DNA from: Balneola sp. EhC07
GTDB taxonomy: Bacteria; Bacteroidota; Rhodothermia; Balneolales; Balneolaceae
Length of the DNA stretch: 64,000 nt
Direction of reading: 5' to 3'
Assembly: GCF_001650905.1 (NCBI RefSeq)
Contig: NZ_LXYG01000008.1
Span: 37,314 to 101,313 of the forward strand
Positions 18,105-24,822 of the stretch are shown piece by piece. The notes under the pieces were generated by a model that was given only the letters and a program-made list of their open reading frames with translations, was not told where the DNA came from and searched no databases. Every line of letters begins with the position of its first letter. Within the stretch, counting starts at the first letter, position 1. Both the position numbers and the translations under genes were made by a program.

Positions 18105-18575
18105 TCAATCACCATCATTTTCGAGATCTCCTCCGAGCACTTGCTCAAAGATTTCTTCTATTGATTCAGCGCTTACATTCTCGTCGGCTTCTTCTAATTT
18201 AGCTGGGGACCAAATTTCTATGTGTTCACCCATTCCGATAAAAACTACTTTTGAGTCTATAGCAGAATAATTGATATGATCGGAGGGGAGGGCGATACGG
18301 TTTTGCTTATCGAGGGATAGATCTTCTGCAAAACGTAGTAAATATCTTTTAACTAGACGGCCTTTTTTGCTGAAGGAATTTACGGTAGAAAGTTTCTTTT
18401 CCACAGCTTGCCATTCATTTTCGGGGTATAGATAGAGGCATTCTTCAGATTGACCGCGTACAATTGTGAACTTTTCTTGTGCGTCCGGACTGAGATTTTT
18501 GCGTAGTTTGGCAGGGAAGGCTACACGACCTTTATCGTCTATAGAATGCTCGTATTGTCCTTTAAAACTAGGCAC
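18105..18575 (-). CDS. mraZ: Transcriptional regulator / division protein MraZ
   Basis: A 156-residue DNA-binding protein with two AbrB/SpoVT-like half domains, marked by DDKGRVAFPAKLR near 15 and QNRIALPSDH near 90. MraZ forms ring oligomers that bind tandem TGGG repeats upstream of its own gene and regulate the dcw cluster. The start is GTG at 18575 with a GAGGG ribosome site five nucleotides upstream. The acidic C-terminal tail is slightly longer than in E. coli. It is the first gene of the cluster; its operator is at 18627-18651. Confidence 0.96.
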   Translation of the reverse strand: MPSFKGQYEHSIDDKGRVAFPAKLRKNLSPDAQEKFTIVRGQSEECLYLYPENEWQAVEKKLSTVNSFSKKGRLVKRYLLRFAEDLSLDKQNRIALPSDHINYSAIDSKVVFIGMGEHIEIWSPAKLEEADENVSAESIEEIFEQVLGGDLENDGD

Positions 18576-18626
18576 GATTCCCTCAGAGGTATTGAAGATT
18601 GCTAAATTATGTGATTAAGGAGTAGT

Positions 18627-18651
18627 CCCCACTATCTCCCACATCACCCCA
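18627..18651 (-). promoter_or_regulatory. MraZ operator: three TGGG direct repeats, 10-bp period
   Basis: On the minus strand, TGGGG (18651-18647), TGGGA (18641-18637) and TGGGG (18631-18627) repeat with exact 10-bp spacing. They lie 52-76 nt upstream of the mraZ GTG and just downstream of the predicted -10. MraZ boxes known from E. coli and other bacteria are TGGGN repeats with this helical phase, so autoregulation is likely. Confidence 0.85.
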
Positions 18652-18652
18652 C

Positions 18653-18682
18653 AATGTACCCTAAATTTATAATATGTGTCAA
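18653..18682 (-). promoter_or_regulatory. Predicted promoter of the dcw cluster
   Basis: On the minus strand there is a perfect -35 TTGACA (18682-18677), an 18-nt AT-rich spacer and TACATT (18658-18653) as the -10. Transcription would begin within or just before the MraZ boxes, so bound MraZ would block initiation. It is predicted by pattern only. Confidence 0.65.
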
Positions 18683-18811
18683 GAAATTTGTTTATGAATG
18701 TGAAAAAAGTTTTCCACAGTATATTTGGGGTGCTTTTTTAAGGATTAGGAAATAGCGTGGGAGAGAGTGGAAGGATTTTTGAATAATGAATACTGAAGTA
18801 GCTCTTGTCCG

Positions 18812-18874
18812 AACTCTTCCAGAGTTGGATAGAGACAGATAATAAATTTCAGAAAGGTTAACTCTGGAAGAGTT
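18812..18874. repeat. Perfect 15-bp inverted repeat (family E)
   Basis: AACTCTTCCAGAGTT (18812-18826) and its exact reverse complement AACTCTGGAAGAGTT (18860-18874) flank 33 bp. Each arm is also nearly self-palindromic. This is part of the 694-bp gene-free interval 18576-19269, which contains the dcw promoter region, this repeat, a small hairpin at 18932-18949, another at 19029-19056 and a decayed family A-like palindrome at about 19130-19265. Confidence 0.85.
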
Positions 18875-18931
18875 ATTTAAATCCGAAAGATTTTAGAATC
18901 AAACTTTGAATATTCTTAATGACCGCAAGAT

Positions 18932-18949
18932 TCTCCCCTTGAGGGGAGA
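18932..18949. repeat. Short hairpin TCTCCCC/GGGGAGA (family C-like)
   Basis: Seven perfect base pairs around a 4-nt loop (TTGA). The stem and loop match the third hairpin of the element between ftsQ and ftsA (CCCCTCTTGAGAGGGG), suggesting a remnant of the same family. Confidence 0.6.
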
Positions 18950-19028
18950 TGAAAGTCCAAACAGTTCTTTGGGCTTTCCGAGAGATATAGTTAAGATTAA
19001 GGTTTGGCTAAGTATATCTATTTAGGGT

Positions 19029-19056
19029 GACACTTTTGTCTTGACACAAAAGTGTC
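19029..19056. repeat. REP-like hairpin with 11-bp perfect stem (family F)
   Basis: GACACTTTTGT and ACAAAAGTGTC pair perfectly around a 6-nt loop (CTTGAC), followed by CGAAAAGTCAA. Similar 'ACAAAAGTG' palindromes are common repetitive elements in Bacteroidota-type genomes. No U-tract follows on either strand, so it does not look like an intrinsic terminator. Confidence 0.65.
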
Positions 19057-19269
19057 CGAAAAGTCAATAAGATTCCAAACTCCTTACATCGGAATTTATT
19101 TAGTTACTTCGAACTGATATATGCCGATGTTTCGTCAAACAAGGAATCTTAGGTTTGTCTTCAAGCTTTCTACGGAGATAGGCGATGACTATTCAGCATG
19201 ACGATGCATCATCTATCTTAAGCAGTTGTCATTCTGAATTTGTCTGTCGATAGGCGGGCTGATTTTTAA

Positions 19270-20064
19270 TCAAAACTCTTTTATCAACCCTTTCACCAAC
19301 TCAGCAAACTCGCCTTTTTTCATTTCGGCGGCTTCTTTTACTTCGGCATGATCTAATTTTTGATCGGTAACTCCGGCTGCCGCATTAGTGATAAGTGAAA
19401 CAGCAGCTGATTTTATTCCAAGTCGGGCAGCTTCCATCAATTCTGGAGCGGTACTCATTCCAACCGAATCTCCACCAATCATTCGGTAAGCTTTGATCTC
19501 TGCTTTGGTTTCGTAGTTTGGTCCTTTCACGTAAAGATAGGTTCCTCGCTTGGTAGCTACCCCAACATCATGAGCTATTTGTTGAACCCGGTCTGCAACC
19601 GAATAAAGATCAAGTGACCACTTTTTAGAAGAAGGAGCTGCTTTCAAGTCCATATTCTGTTTGATGATATCTTCGATCACCATCAGATCGCCAACTCTGA
19701 AATCAAGATTAATTCCACCGGCGGCGTTGGAAACCAGCAGTTTATCAGCATTAAATGCATAAGCCAAATGAACAGGTATAACCGTTTTATCAAATCCATA
19801 TCCTTCGTAGAAATGGAATCGTCCGGAAAATGCTAATGTGGTTTTTCCTTCTACTTCGCCAAATATCAAAGCTCCGGAATGTCCTTGTACGGTCGATTGT
19901 GGGAAGTTTGGGATTTCTGAATACGGAATAACCGTTTGATTCTGAATTTCATCCCCAAAATCACCAAGTCCGGATCCTAATATTACTACGGCTTCGATCT
20001 TATCGGGAAACCCCTTTCCAACAAGAAAGTCTTTAATTTCAAAAATATGATCAGGCAGGGACAT
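19270..20064 (-). CDS. Purine nucleoside phosphorylase, trimeric type
   Basis: A 264-residue cytoplasmic enzyme of purine salvage that cleaves inosine and guanosine with phosphate. Features are the phosphate-binding loop VILGSGLGDFGDEI near residue 27, the GHSG motif at about 61, the SGRFHFYEGY motif at about 80, LLVSNAAGGIN at about 111, and the base-specificity region YVKGPNYETKAEIKA at about 178, followed by GGDSVGMSTAPE. The length fits the trimeric family (punA/PNP I) rather than the hexameric DeoD. Its start overlaps the preceding hydrolase gene by 14 bases. Confidence 0.93.
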   Translation of the reverse strand: MSLPDHIFEIKDFLVGKGFPDKIEAVVILGSGLGDFGDEIQNQTVIPYSEIPNFPQSTVQGHSGALIFGEVEGKTTLAFSGRFHFYEGYGFDKTVIPVHLAYAFNADKLLVSNAAGGINLDFRVGDLMVIEDIIKQNMDLKAAPSSKKWSLDLYSVADRVQQIAHDVGVATKRGTYLYVKGPNYETKAEIKAYRMIGGDSVGMSTAPELMEAARLGIKSAAVSLITNAAAGVTDQKLDHAEVKEAAEMKKGEFAELVKGLIKEF

Positions 20065-20860
20065 AAGAATCTATTGCTTCAGTAGTGTAACCGGTTTTAT
20101 CGTCGTAACCGGTAAGTTTAATAATTGGAGTGCTGTCGTCATGGTAGCCTAAAATAATATAACCTTCATCAAAAGCCAGTTTTGCCAATCGCTCGCGTTG
20201 CTGTTGACTGGTTTTAGGATCAAAATCGTATTTCGCAGCAAATTTTCGGTTCACCTGACTTCGGGTTGCGATCACATCACCGGCTTGCATGAACTTGTTC
20301 TCTCCGTCATTAAAAAGAAGAACCTGATGGAATTCTGTATGACCGCCGATCTTTTCCACTTTTAATTCCGGATAAGCTTCATCTTCTGCATCCAAAAAAT
20401 GAAGATCAGCTTTAGCATCTATAAAAGAAACGAATTCCGTTTTTTCTTCATCGTAATACACTTCTTTGTTCATCACCTTTTCCCAGCTTTTTTTTGAAAC
20501 CCAGATCTTGGCTTCAGGAAAAGTGAGCTCCCAATATCCATTCTCTTTGTGTGCCAGTCCACCGATGTGATCATAATGCAAGTGGCTGCAAACGACATCT
20601 GTGATATCAAACTCGGTCAGATCATGAGCTTCAAGGTTTTCACGAATAACATGAGGTCCGGTATCTTCTCCGAATACTCCGATTCCGCAATCAAAAAGAA
20701 ATTTTCTATCCGGAGTAGATATCAAAAAGGGATTCAAAGAAATTTTGAGAGCACCTTTAGCGGGTTTGTCATCTCTGGAAATACGATTGAATTTTTTATC
20801 TAATCCTACCGAGAAAGTACCTTCATAAAGTGCAGCTGCGTAAGTGTTTTTAAGTGACAT
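20051..20860 (-). CDS. Metallo-beta-lactamase-fold hydrolase
   Basis: A 269-residue protein with the binuclear-metal motif HLHYDHIGG (about residues 93-101), a second histidine in GGHTEFHQVLL, and an Asp in MQAGDVIA, giving the standard MBL-fold ligand set. The C-terminal LGYHDDS provides the last histidine. There is no signal peptide, so it is cytoplasmic. The substrate cannot be read from the sequence; the AHL-lactonase/quinone-hydrolase-like subgroup is likely. ATG 20860 is preferred to an upstream TTG at 20890, which lies in a palindrome. It is coupled to the phosphorylase gene by a 14-base overlap. Confidence 0.85.
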   Translation of the reverse strand: MSLKNTYAAALYEGTFSVGLDKKFNRISRDDKPAKGALKISLNPFLISTPDRKFLFDCGIGVFGEDTGPHVIRENLEAHDLTEFDITDVVCSHLHYDHIGGLAHKENGYWELTFPEAKIWVSKKSWEKVMNKEVYYDEEKTEFVSFIDAKADLHFLDAEDEAYPELKVEKIGGHTEFHQVLLFNDGENKFMQAGDVIATRSQVNRKFAAKYDFDPKTSQQQRERLAKLAFDEGYIILGYHDDSTPIIKLTGYDDKTGYTTEAIDSYVPA

Positions 20861-20891
20861 AGTGTAAGAAGTGACAGAGTTGCAAAGCAAC
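20861..20891. repeat. Left flank repeat of the four-helix-bundle gene
   Basis: It contains AGTGACAGAGT (20870-20880), identical to the core of the tandem repeat at 2562-2673, followed by the small hairpin GTTGC-AAA-GCAAC. The right flank at 21270-21306 carries the same core inverted. Confidence 0.6.
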
Positions 20892-20910
20892 CTTTAATTC
20901 AAAGTGTTTT

Positions 20911-21264
20911 CTATTTTAATGTTCTGATAAAGCTACTCATCATGCGCTCTATTTCCCGTGAGCGATCGTATAAGTTTTCAAAAATTTCTTTGGAGATGAA
21001 TTCTAAGTTTTTAGCTACTTCAATTTGAGTTTGTAATTCGAATAGCGAGCCCATTGAAATGTTTACAAATCGTTTAAAGTCTCCCTGAGAATTTCTTCCA
21101 AAGCCCTCAGATATATTCGAAGGTATTGAAACTGATGATCTTCTCAACTGCGATGTTAACCCATATTTTTCTTCCTCAGGAAAAGAAGATGTAGCGCGAT
21201 ATATCTCAGTCACCAACTCCATGGATTGCTGCCAGATTTTTAAGTCTCGAAATGTTTTAATCAT
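20911..21264 (-). CDS. Four-helix-bundle protein (S23/intervening-sequence-protein family)
   Basis: A 117-residue helical protein with the typical family opening FRDLKIWQQSMELVTEIY, then SFPEEEKYGLTSQLRRSS and IPSNISEGFGRNS. This family was first seen in 23S rRNA intervening sequences and is often scattered as solo genes; its biochemical role is not firmly known. ATG 21264 is chosen over GTG 21270. It sits between phoH and the MBL hydrolase and is flanked by inverted AGTGACAGAGT-type repeats, suggesting that it arrived as a small mobile unit. Confidence 0.9.
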   Translation of the reverse strand: MIKTFRDLKIWQQSMELVTEIYRATSSFPEEEKYGLTSQLRRSSVSIPSNISEGFGRNSQGDFKRFVNISMGSLFELQTQIEVAKNLEFISKEIFENLYDRSREIERMMSSFIRTLK

Positions 21265-21269
21265 AATCA

Positions 21270-21306
21270 CTTACTTTGTTACTGTGTCACTAAGATACTT
21301 TGCAAC
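21270..21306. repeat. Right flank repeat of the four-helix-bundle gene
   Basis: It carries ACTGTGTCACT, the inverse of the left-flank core with one mismatch, then ACTTTGCAAC, which matches the inverse of the left-flank TTGCAAAG. Together the two flanks form an imperfect inverted repeat around the gene. Confidence 0.55.
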
Positions 21307-21308
21307 AG

Positions 21309-22256
21309 TTATGATTCAAACTTTTCGTAAGCGTTGATAATATCCTTCACCAACTTATGACGTACTACATCTTCTTCACTCAAGTACACAAAATCAATTC
21401 CGTCCACATCTTTTAAAATATCCTGAACTGTAATCAAACCTGACTCTTGTTTTCTGGGAAGATCGGTTTGGGTAACATCTCCGGTAATGATCGCACGACT
21501 ATTGAACCCGATTCTGGTCAGGAACATCTTCATTTGAGCATTGGTAGCATTCTGAGCTTCATCCAAGATCACAAATGCATTGTTCAAGGTTCTACCTCTC
21601 ATATATGCCAATGGGGCAATTTCGATCATATTCTTGGTGAGATAATAATCGAGTTTATCGGGCTCGATCATGTCTTCCAAAGCATCATAAAGTGGGCGAA
21701 GATAAGGATCGATCTTTTCTTTCAAGTCGCCGGGTAAGAAACCTAAACTTTCTCCGGCTTCCACTGCAGGTCTTGCAAGGATGATCTTTTTTACTCGTTG
21801 TTCCTTCATCGCTTTTACAGCAAGAGCAACAGAAGTGTATGTTTTTCCGGTTCCGGCAGGACCAATTGAAAAAAGAATATCACTTTGGTTTGATGTGGTA
21901 ACGATTCGTTTCTGTCCGGGAGTTTTAGCATGAACAGGAATCCCATCATACGTATAAAGAATCAAGTCGCCTTCCTTGATATTTTTAGGAAGAGGAGTTC
22001 TGGCTTTTCTTTCACCTGATTTAAGAGTGATCAGTGTTTTAACCTCGTTTTCAGAAACAGAGCCTTTGCGATCAGCAACACCTATCATGCCTTCAATGAT
22101 ATTCTTTACCAGATCAACTTCCTCGCTGGAGCCAATTACTTTAACACGATTACCACGGGCATTGATCTTCACTTCCGGGAATGATCTATCCAGAATCTGA
22201 ATATTTTTATCGTGTAATCCGAATAGTGAAACCGGGTCGGAGCCGGAAATATCCAC
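21309..22256 (-). CDS. PhoH family ATPase (PhoH/PhoL-like)
   Basis: A protein of at least 315 residues with an N-terminal KH-like segment and a PhoH P-loop ATPase domain: Walker A GPAGTGKT (about residue 133) and Walker B in NAFVILDEAQNA (about 228). PhoH proteins are RNA-linked ATPases, often next to ybeY. The annotated GTG at 22256 opens inside the usual N-terminal region; eleven further conserved-looking codons upstream (EDERTLLEQVV) remain open to a stop near 22337, with only CTG 22319 or rare start codons available. The true start is therefore unresolved. It follows rpe with a 90-nt gap. Confidence 0.9.
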   Translation of the reverse strand: MDISGSDPVSLFGLHDKNIQILDRSFPEVKINARGNRVKVIGSSEEVDLVKNIIEGMIGVADRKGSVSENEVKTLITLKSGERKARTPLPKNIKEGDLILYTYDGIPVHAKTPGQKRIVTTSNQSDILFSIGPAGTGKTYTSVALAVKAMKEQRVKKIILARPAVEAGESLGFLPGDLKEKIDPYLRPLYDALEDMIEPDKLDYYLTKNMIEIAPLAYMRGRTLNNAFVILDEAQNATNAQMKMFLTRIGFNSRAIITGDVTQTDLPRKQESGLITVQDILKDVDGIDFVYLSEEDVVRHKLVKDIINAYEKFES

Positions 22257-22346
22257 GACTTGTTCTAAGAGGGTACGTTCGTCTTCGATGGAACTTTGAA
22301 TTGAGTTAGAATTAAGCAGTAAAGATAAGAAAAATTAAGCTCGCTA

Positions 22347-23018
22347 TCAGCTTTCAAGCTTACCCATCAACTCATTAACTCTGGCTGTAATATCGTCCGC
22401 TTTAAATACACTACTGCCTGCCACAAGCACATCGGCTCCGGCTTCAGCTACTTTTTCGATATTTTTGAGCGAGACTCCACCATCTATTTCAATTAAAAAA
22501 CCATGACCACCTGCATCTCGAAGATCAGCAAGTTCCTGAAGTTTTTCATAGCTGGATTCAATAAAACTTTGTCCACCAAAGCCAGGGTTTACACTCATGA
22601 TCAAAACAAGATCAACATATTCCAGAATGGGTTCGATATTGAATAAAGAGGTGGCGGGATTTACAACCACTCCTGCCATAATCCCATGTTTCTTTATGTT
22701 TTGAATGGATCGGTGTAAATGAGGGCAGGCTTCATAATGAACCGAAATAAGATCAGCACCGGCTTGCACATAATCATCCACGAATTTATCGGGATCTTCA
22801 ATCATTAAATGAACATCCATAAAAGCTTCAGGAGCAGACTTTTTTGCCGCTTTCACGATACTTGGTCCGTAACTGATATTTGGTACAAAATGTCCATCCA
22901 TGATATCACAGTGGATCCAAGTTACTCCGCCATCTACACAGTCTTTAATATCACTTCCAAGTTGAGTGAAATCTGCTGCCAGAATTGATGGTGCCAGGAT
23001 GGGAAGTTGAAAATCCAT
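22347..23018 (-). CDS. rpe: Ribulose-phosphate 3-epimerase
   Basis: A 223-residue TIM-barrel enzyme interconverting ribulose-5-phosphate and xylulose-5-phosphate. Family motifs are LAPSILAADFTQLG at the N-terminus, HCDIMDGHFVPNISYGP (metal-binding His/Asp), VHLMIEDPD, MSVNPGFGGQSFIESSY and the phosphate loop EIDGGVSLKN, followed by LVAGSSVF. The length is typical. The ATG shares one base with the stop of the PASTA-protein gene (TAATG). Confidence 0.96.
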   Translation of the reverse strand: MDFQLPILAPSILAADFTQLGSDIKDCVDGGVTWIHCDIMDGHFVPNISYGPSIVKAAKKSAPEAFMDVHLMIEDPDKFVDDYVQAGADLISVHYEACPHLHRSIQNIKKHGIMAGVVVNPATSLFNIEPILEYVDLVLIMSVNPGFGGQSFIESSYEKLQELADLRDAGGHGFLIEIDGGVSLKNIEKVAEAGADVLVAGSSVFKADDITARVNELMGKLES

Positions 23019-23863
23019 TAGTCTTTATTTGGTTGTGGAAGTTGTTTTGGGATCGGAGTACCGGTTGAGTCAATATTCACTACTCCACCTTCATCAGGTT
23101 CAATTGCTTCAAAACGTTCAGAGATAACCAGATTTATAGTTTCCCCTTCTATAATTTCAGCAACGTTTGGAGTGTATTCCAGAACAGTGTTCGGAGTCAC
23201 ATCTTTTGTCGGGCGAAATCTTATTTCACCTAATCGGAGACCTGCTTCCCTAAGTTTTAATTGTGCCTGAGGAAGTCTTAACCCAATAATTTCAGGAATA
23301 GTAACAATTTTATTACCCAAACCGTCACTTACAACAAGATCAATGGTGGTTCCTTTAGCAACCGTATCACCTTGGGGGATCGATTGACGTAAGATCACAT
23401 TTTTGAACCTTGAAGATTCATAACTGGTAGAGCCAACTTCCAAACCATAATTTTGTAATTGAATTTGAGCGTTTCTGATAGAAAGACTTACCACATTCGG
23501 AACTACAACTACTGGTTTTACTTCTGTATTAACCGTGAGATAAATTTTTCGGTTTGGCTTAACAATAGTGTTGGCAGCGGGTTGTTGGTCAATTACATAG
23601 TTTGCAGGAAAAGCAGAATTAGCGCGTCTATCTGCAACTTCATATCTAAGACCAATACTTGTTAATTCTTCTTCGGCTTCTTCAAGAGTAACCCTTGTTA
23701 GATCCGGTACAGTTAACCCTTCATAGTAGTTTGTATAGCCGGGCATAACCACTTTATCAAAAAGGAGAAGAAAAAGTGAGCCGAATAGAACGAGTCCCAG
23801 AATGGAAAAATAGAATTTTTTACTTGTGAATATCCGTTTGAGCATATTCGAAAAGTACGGCAT
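23018..23863 (-). CDS. Membrane-anchored PASTA-domain protein
   Basis: A 281-residue protein with a short basic N-terminus, one membrane segment (FYFSILGLVLFGSLFLLLF, about 17-36) and three successive PASTA repeats in the periplasm (about 48-115, 117-185 and 190-255; for example VPDLTRVTLEEAEEEL, VPNVVSLSIRNAQIQL, IPEIIGLRLPQAQLKL). It has no kinase or transpeptidase domain. PASTA domains bind peptidoglycan fragments or pack against PBPs, so a cell-wall role is inferred. It is translationally coupled to rpe. Confidence 0.88.
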   Translation of the reverse strand: MPYFSNMLKRIFTSKKFYFSILGLVLFGSLFLLLFDKVVMPGYTNYYEGLTVPDLTRVTLEEAEEELTSIGLRYEVADRRANSAFPANYVIDQQPAANTIVKPNRKIYLTVNTEVKPVVVVPNVVSLSIRNAQIQLQNYGLEVGSTSYESSRFKNVILRQSIPQGDTVAKGTTIDLVVSDGLGNKIVTIPEIIGLRLPQAQLKLREAGLRLGEIRFRPTKDVTPNTVLEYTPNVAEIIEGETINLVISERFEAIEPDEGGVVNIDSTGTPIPKQLPQPNKD

Positions 23864-23874
23864 TACAGACGATG

Positions 23875-24822
23875 TTAAAAGTGTAAGGTTAGTGAAAATG
23901 AATCAGGTCGCATCATATTTGCCGAAGCTTGTACTTGGGCGTTTTTCAGTTTTACAGAAAAGAGTGCGTCAAAGGCTGAAACTACATGGTTTATCACTAA
24001 TAGATTCAAAATGTTCCCTGCGCGACGATAATTATTGTTAAAACGGTCGGCTCGTTCTGCACCGAGTAAAAATAATGGAGATGCAAGATCGCCTTTATTA
24101 TCGTACAGATAATTATAATTTGGGTTATTCACTGCTACATTTTCAGCATAAAAATCAGACCATCCACCTTCAAATTGATAGTACTTGCTTATCAATTCAT
24201 AGTATTGTTGAGAACCATATGCCGGAAGAACATGAGAAAAATCACCACTACCACAGGTACCGCAAACCAGATCGGTTTCTCTTTCAATTTCCTGTAAGAG
24301 ATTTATATTTACTCTGTTCCAGTCGTTTCGTGTATCTGAAAAGTCCGGATCCAATCCACCAACCATCGTTCGAAGTTGATCCAACTTGTCATGCGATAAC
24401 CCGTTGTTGTCATAGTAGCCAATAAGCCATTGAGAATATGCAACCACACTCCATTCTTGATGAGTGAATGCTTCGTAAGCTCGCTCTTGATCTTTGGCTA
24501 CATTATTTCGATTTATGTAATAGAAAATGCTAAAAGCCTCAACTGCAAGATAGACTCCTGCACGTGCCCATTTTCCATTTGCAGCCTGAGCTGAACCAGG
24601 TAAGATTGCCGAAGATAAGAATGCAACTCCGGGAACTGTCTGCTGTGCATTTATAAATCCATTTGAACTTTGCTGAAATGAAAAATCATTGATAGACAAA
24701 TCTCTTTCAGCAGGAAGATCTTCAACTTTTATAATATTACCCGCCAGATCAGATTTCAACTGTGCGAAGTTAACACCGGTGAACAGGGCAGAAATAACTA
24801 ATATTAAAACCAGATTTTTCAT
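23875..24822 (-). CDS. DUF5683-like exported protein of unknown function
   Basis: A 315-residue protein with a signal peptide (MKNLVLILVISALFTGVNFAQ). A central segment (about 70-105, SSAILPGSAQAANGKWARAG followed by a hydrophobic stretch) resembles the DUF5683 'PGxGQ' membrane motif. Further on is a Cys pair (CGTCGSG) that could bind metal or form a disulfide. The C-terminus ends in Phe, as in many outer-membrane proteins. The start overlaps the stop of the large peptidase/propeller gene (ATGA). I cannot assign a function. Confidence 0.7.
   Translation of the reverse strand: MKNLVLILVISALFTGVNFAQLKSDLAGNIIKVEDLPAERDLSINDFSFQQSSNGFINAQQTVPGVAFLSSAILPGSAQAANGKWARAGVYLAVEAFSIFYYINRNNVAKDQERAYEAFTHQEWSVVAYSQWLIGYYDNNGLSHDKLDQLRTMVGGLDPDFSDTRNDWNRVNINLLQEIERETDLVCGTCGSGDFSHVLPAYGSQQYYELISKYYQFEGGWSDFYAENVAVNNPNYNYLYDNKGDLASPLFLLGAERADRFNNNYRRAGNILNLLVINHVVSAFDALFSVKLKNAQVQASANMMRPDSFSLTLHF

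Noticed and set aside
18709..18719. TTTTCCACAG as a DnaA box near mraZ
   Set aside because: One mismatch to TTATCCACA, single occurrence and no other origin features.
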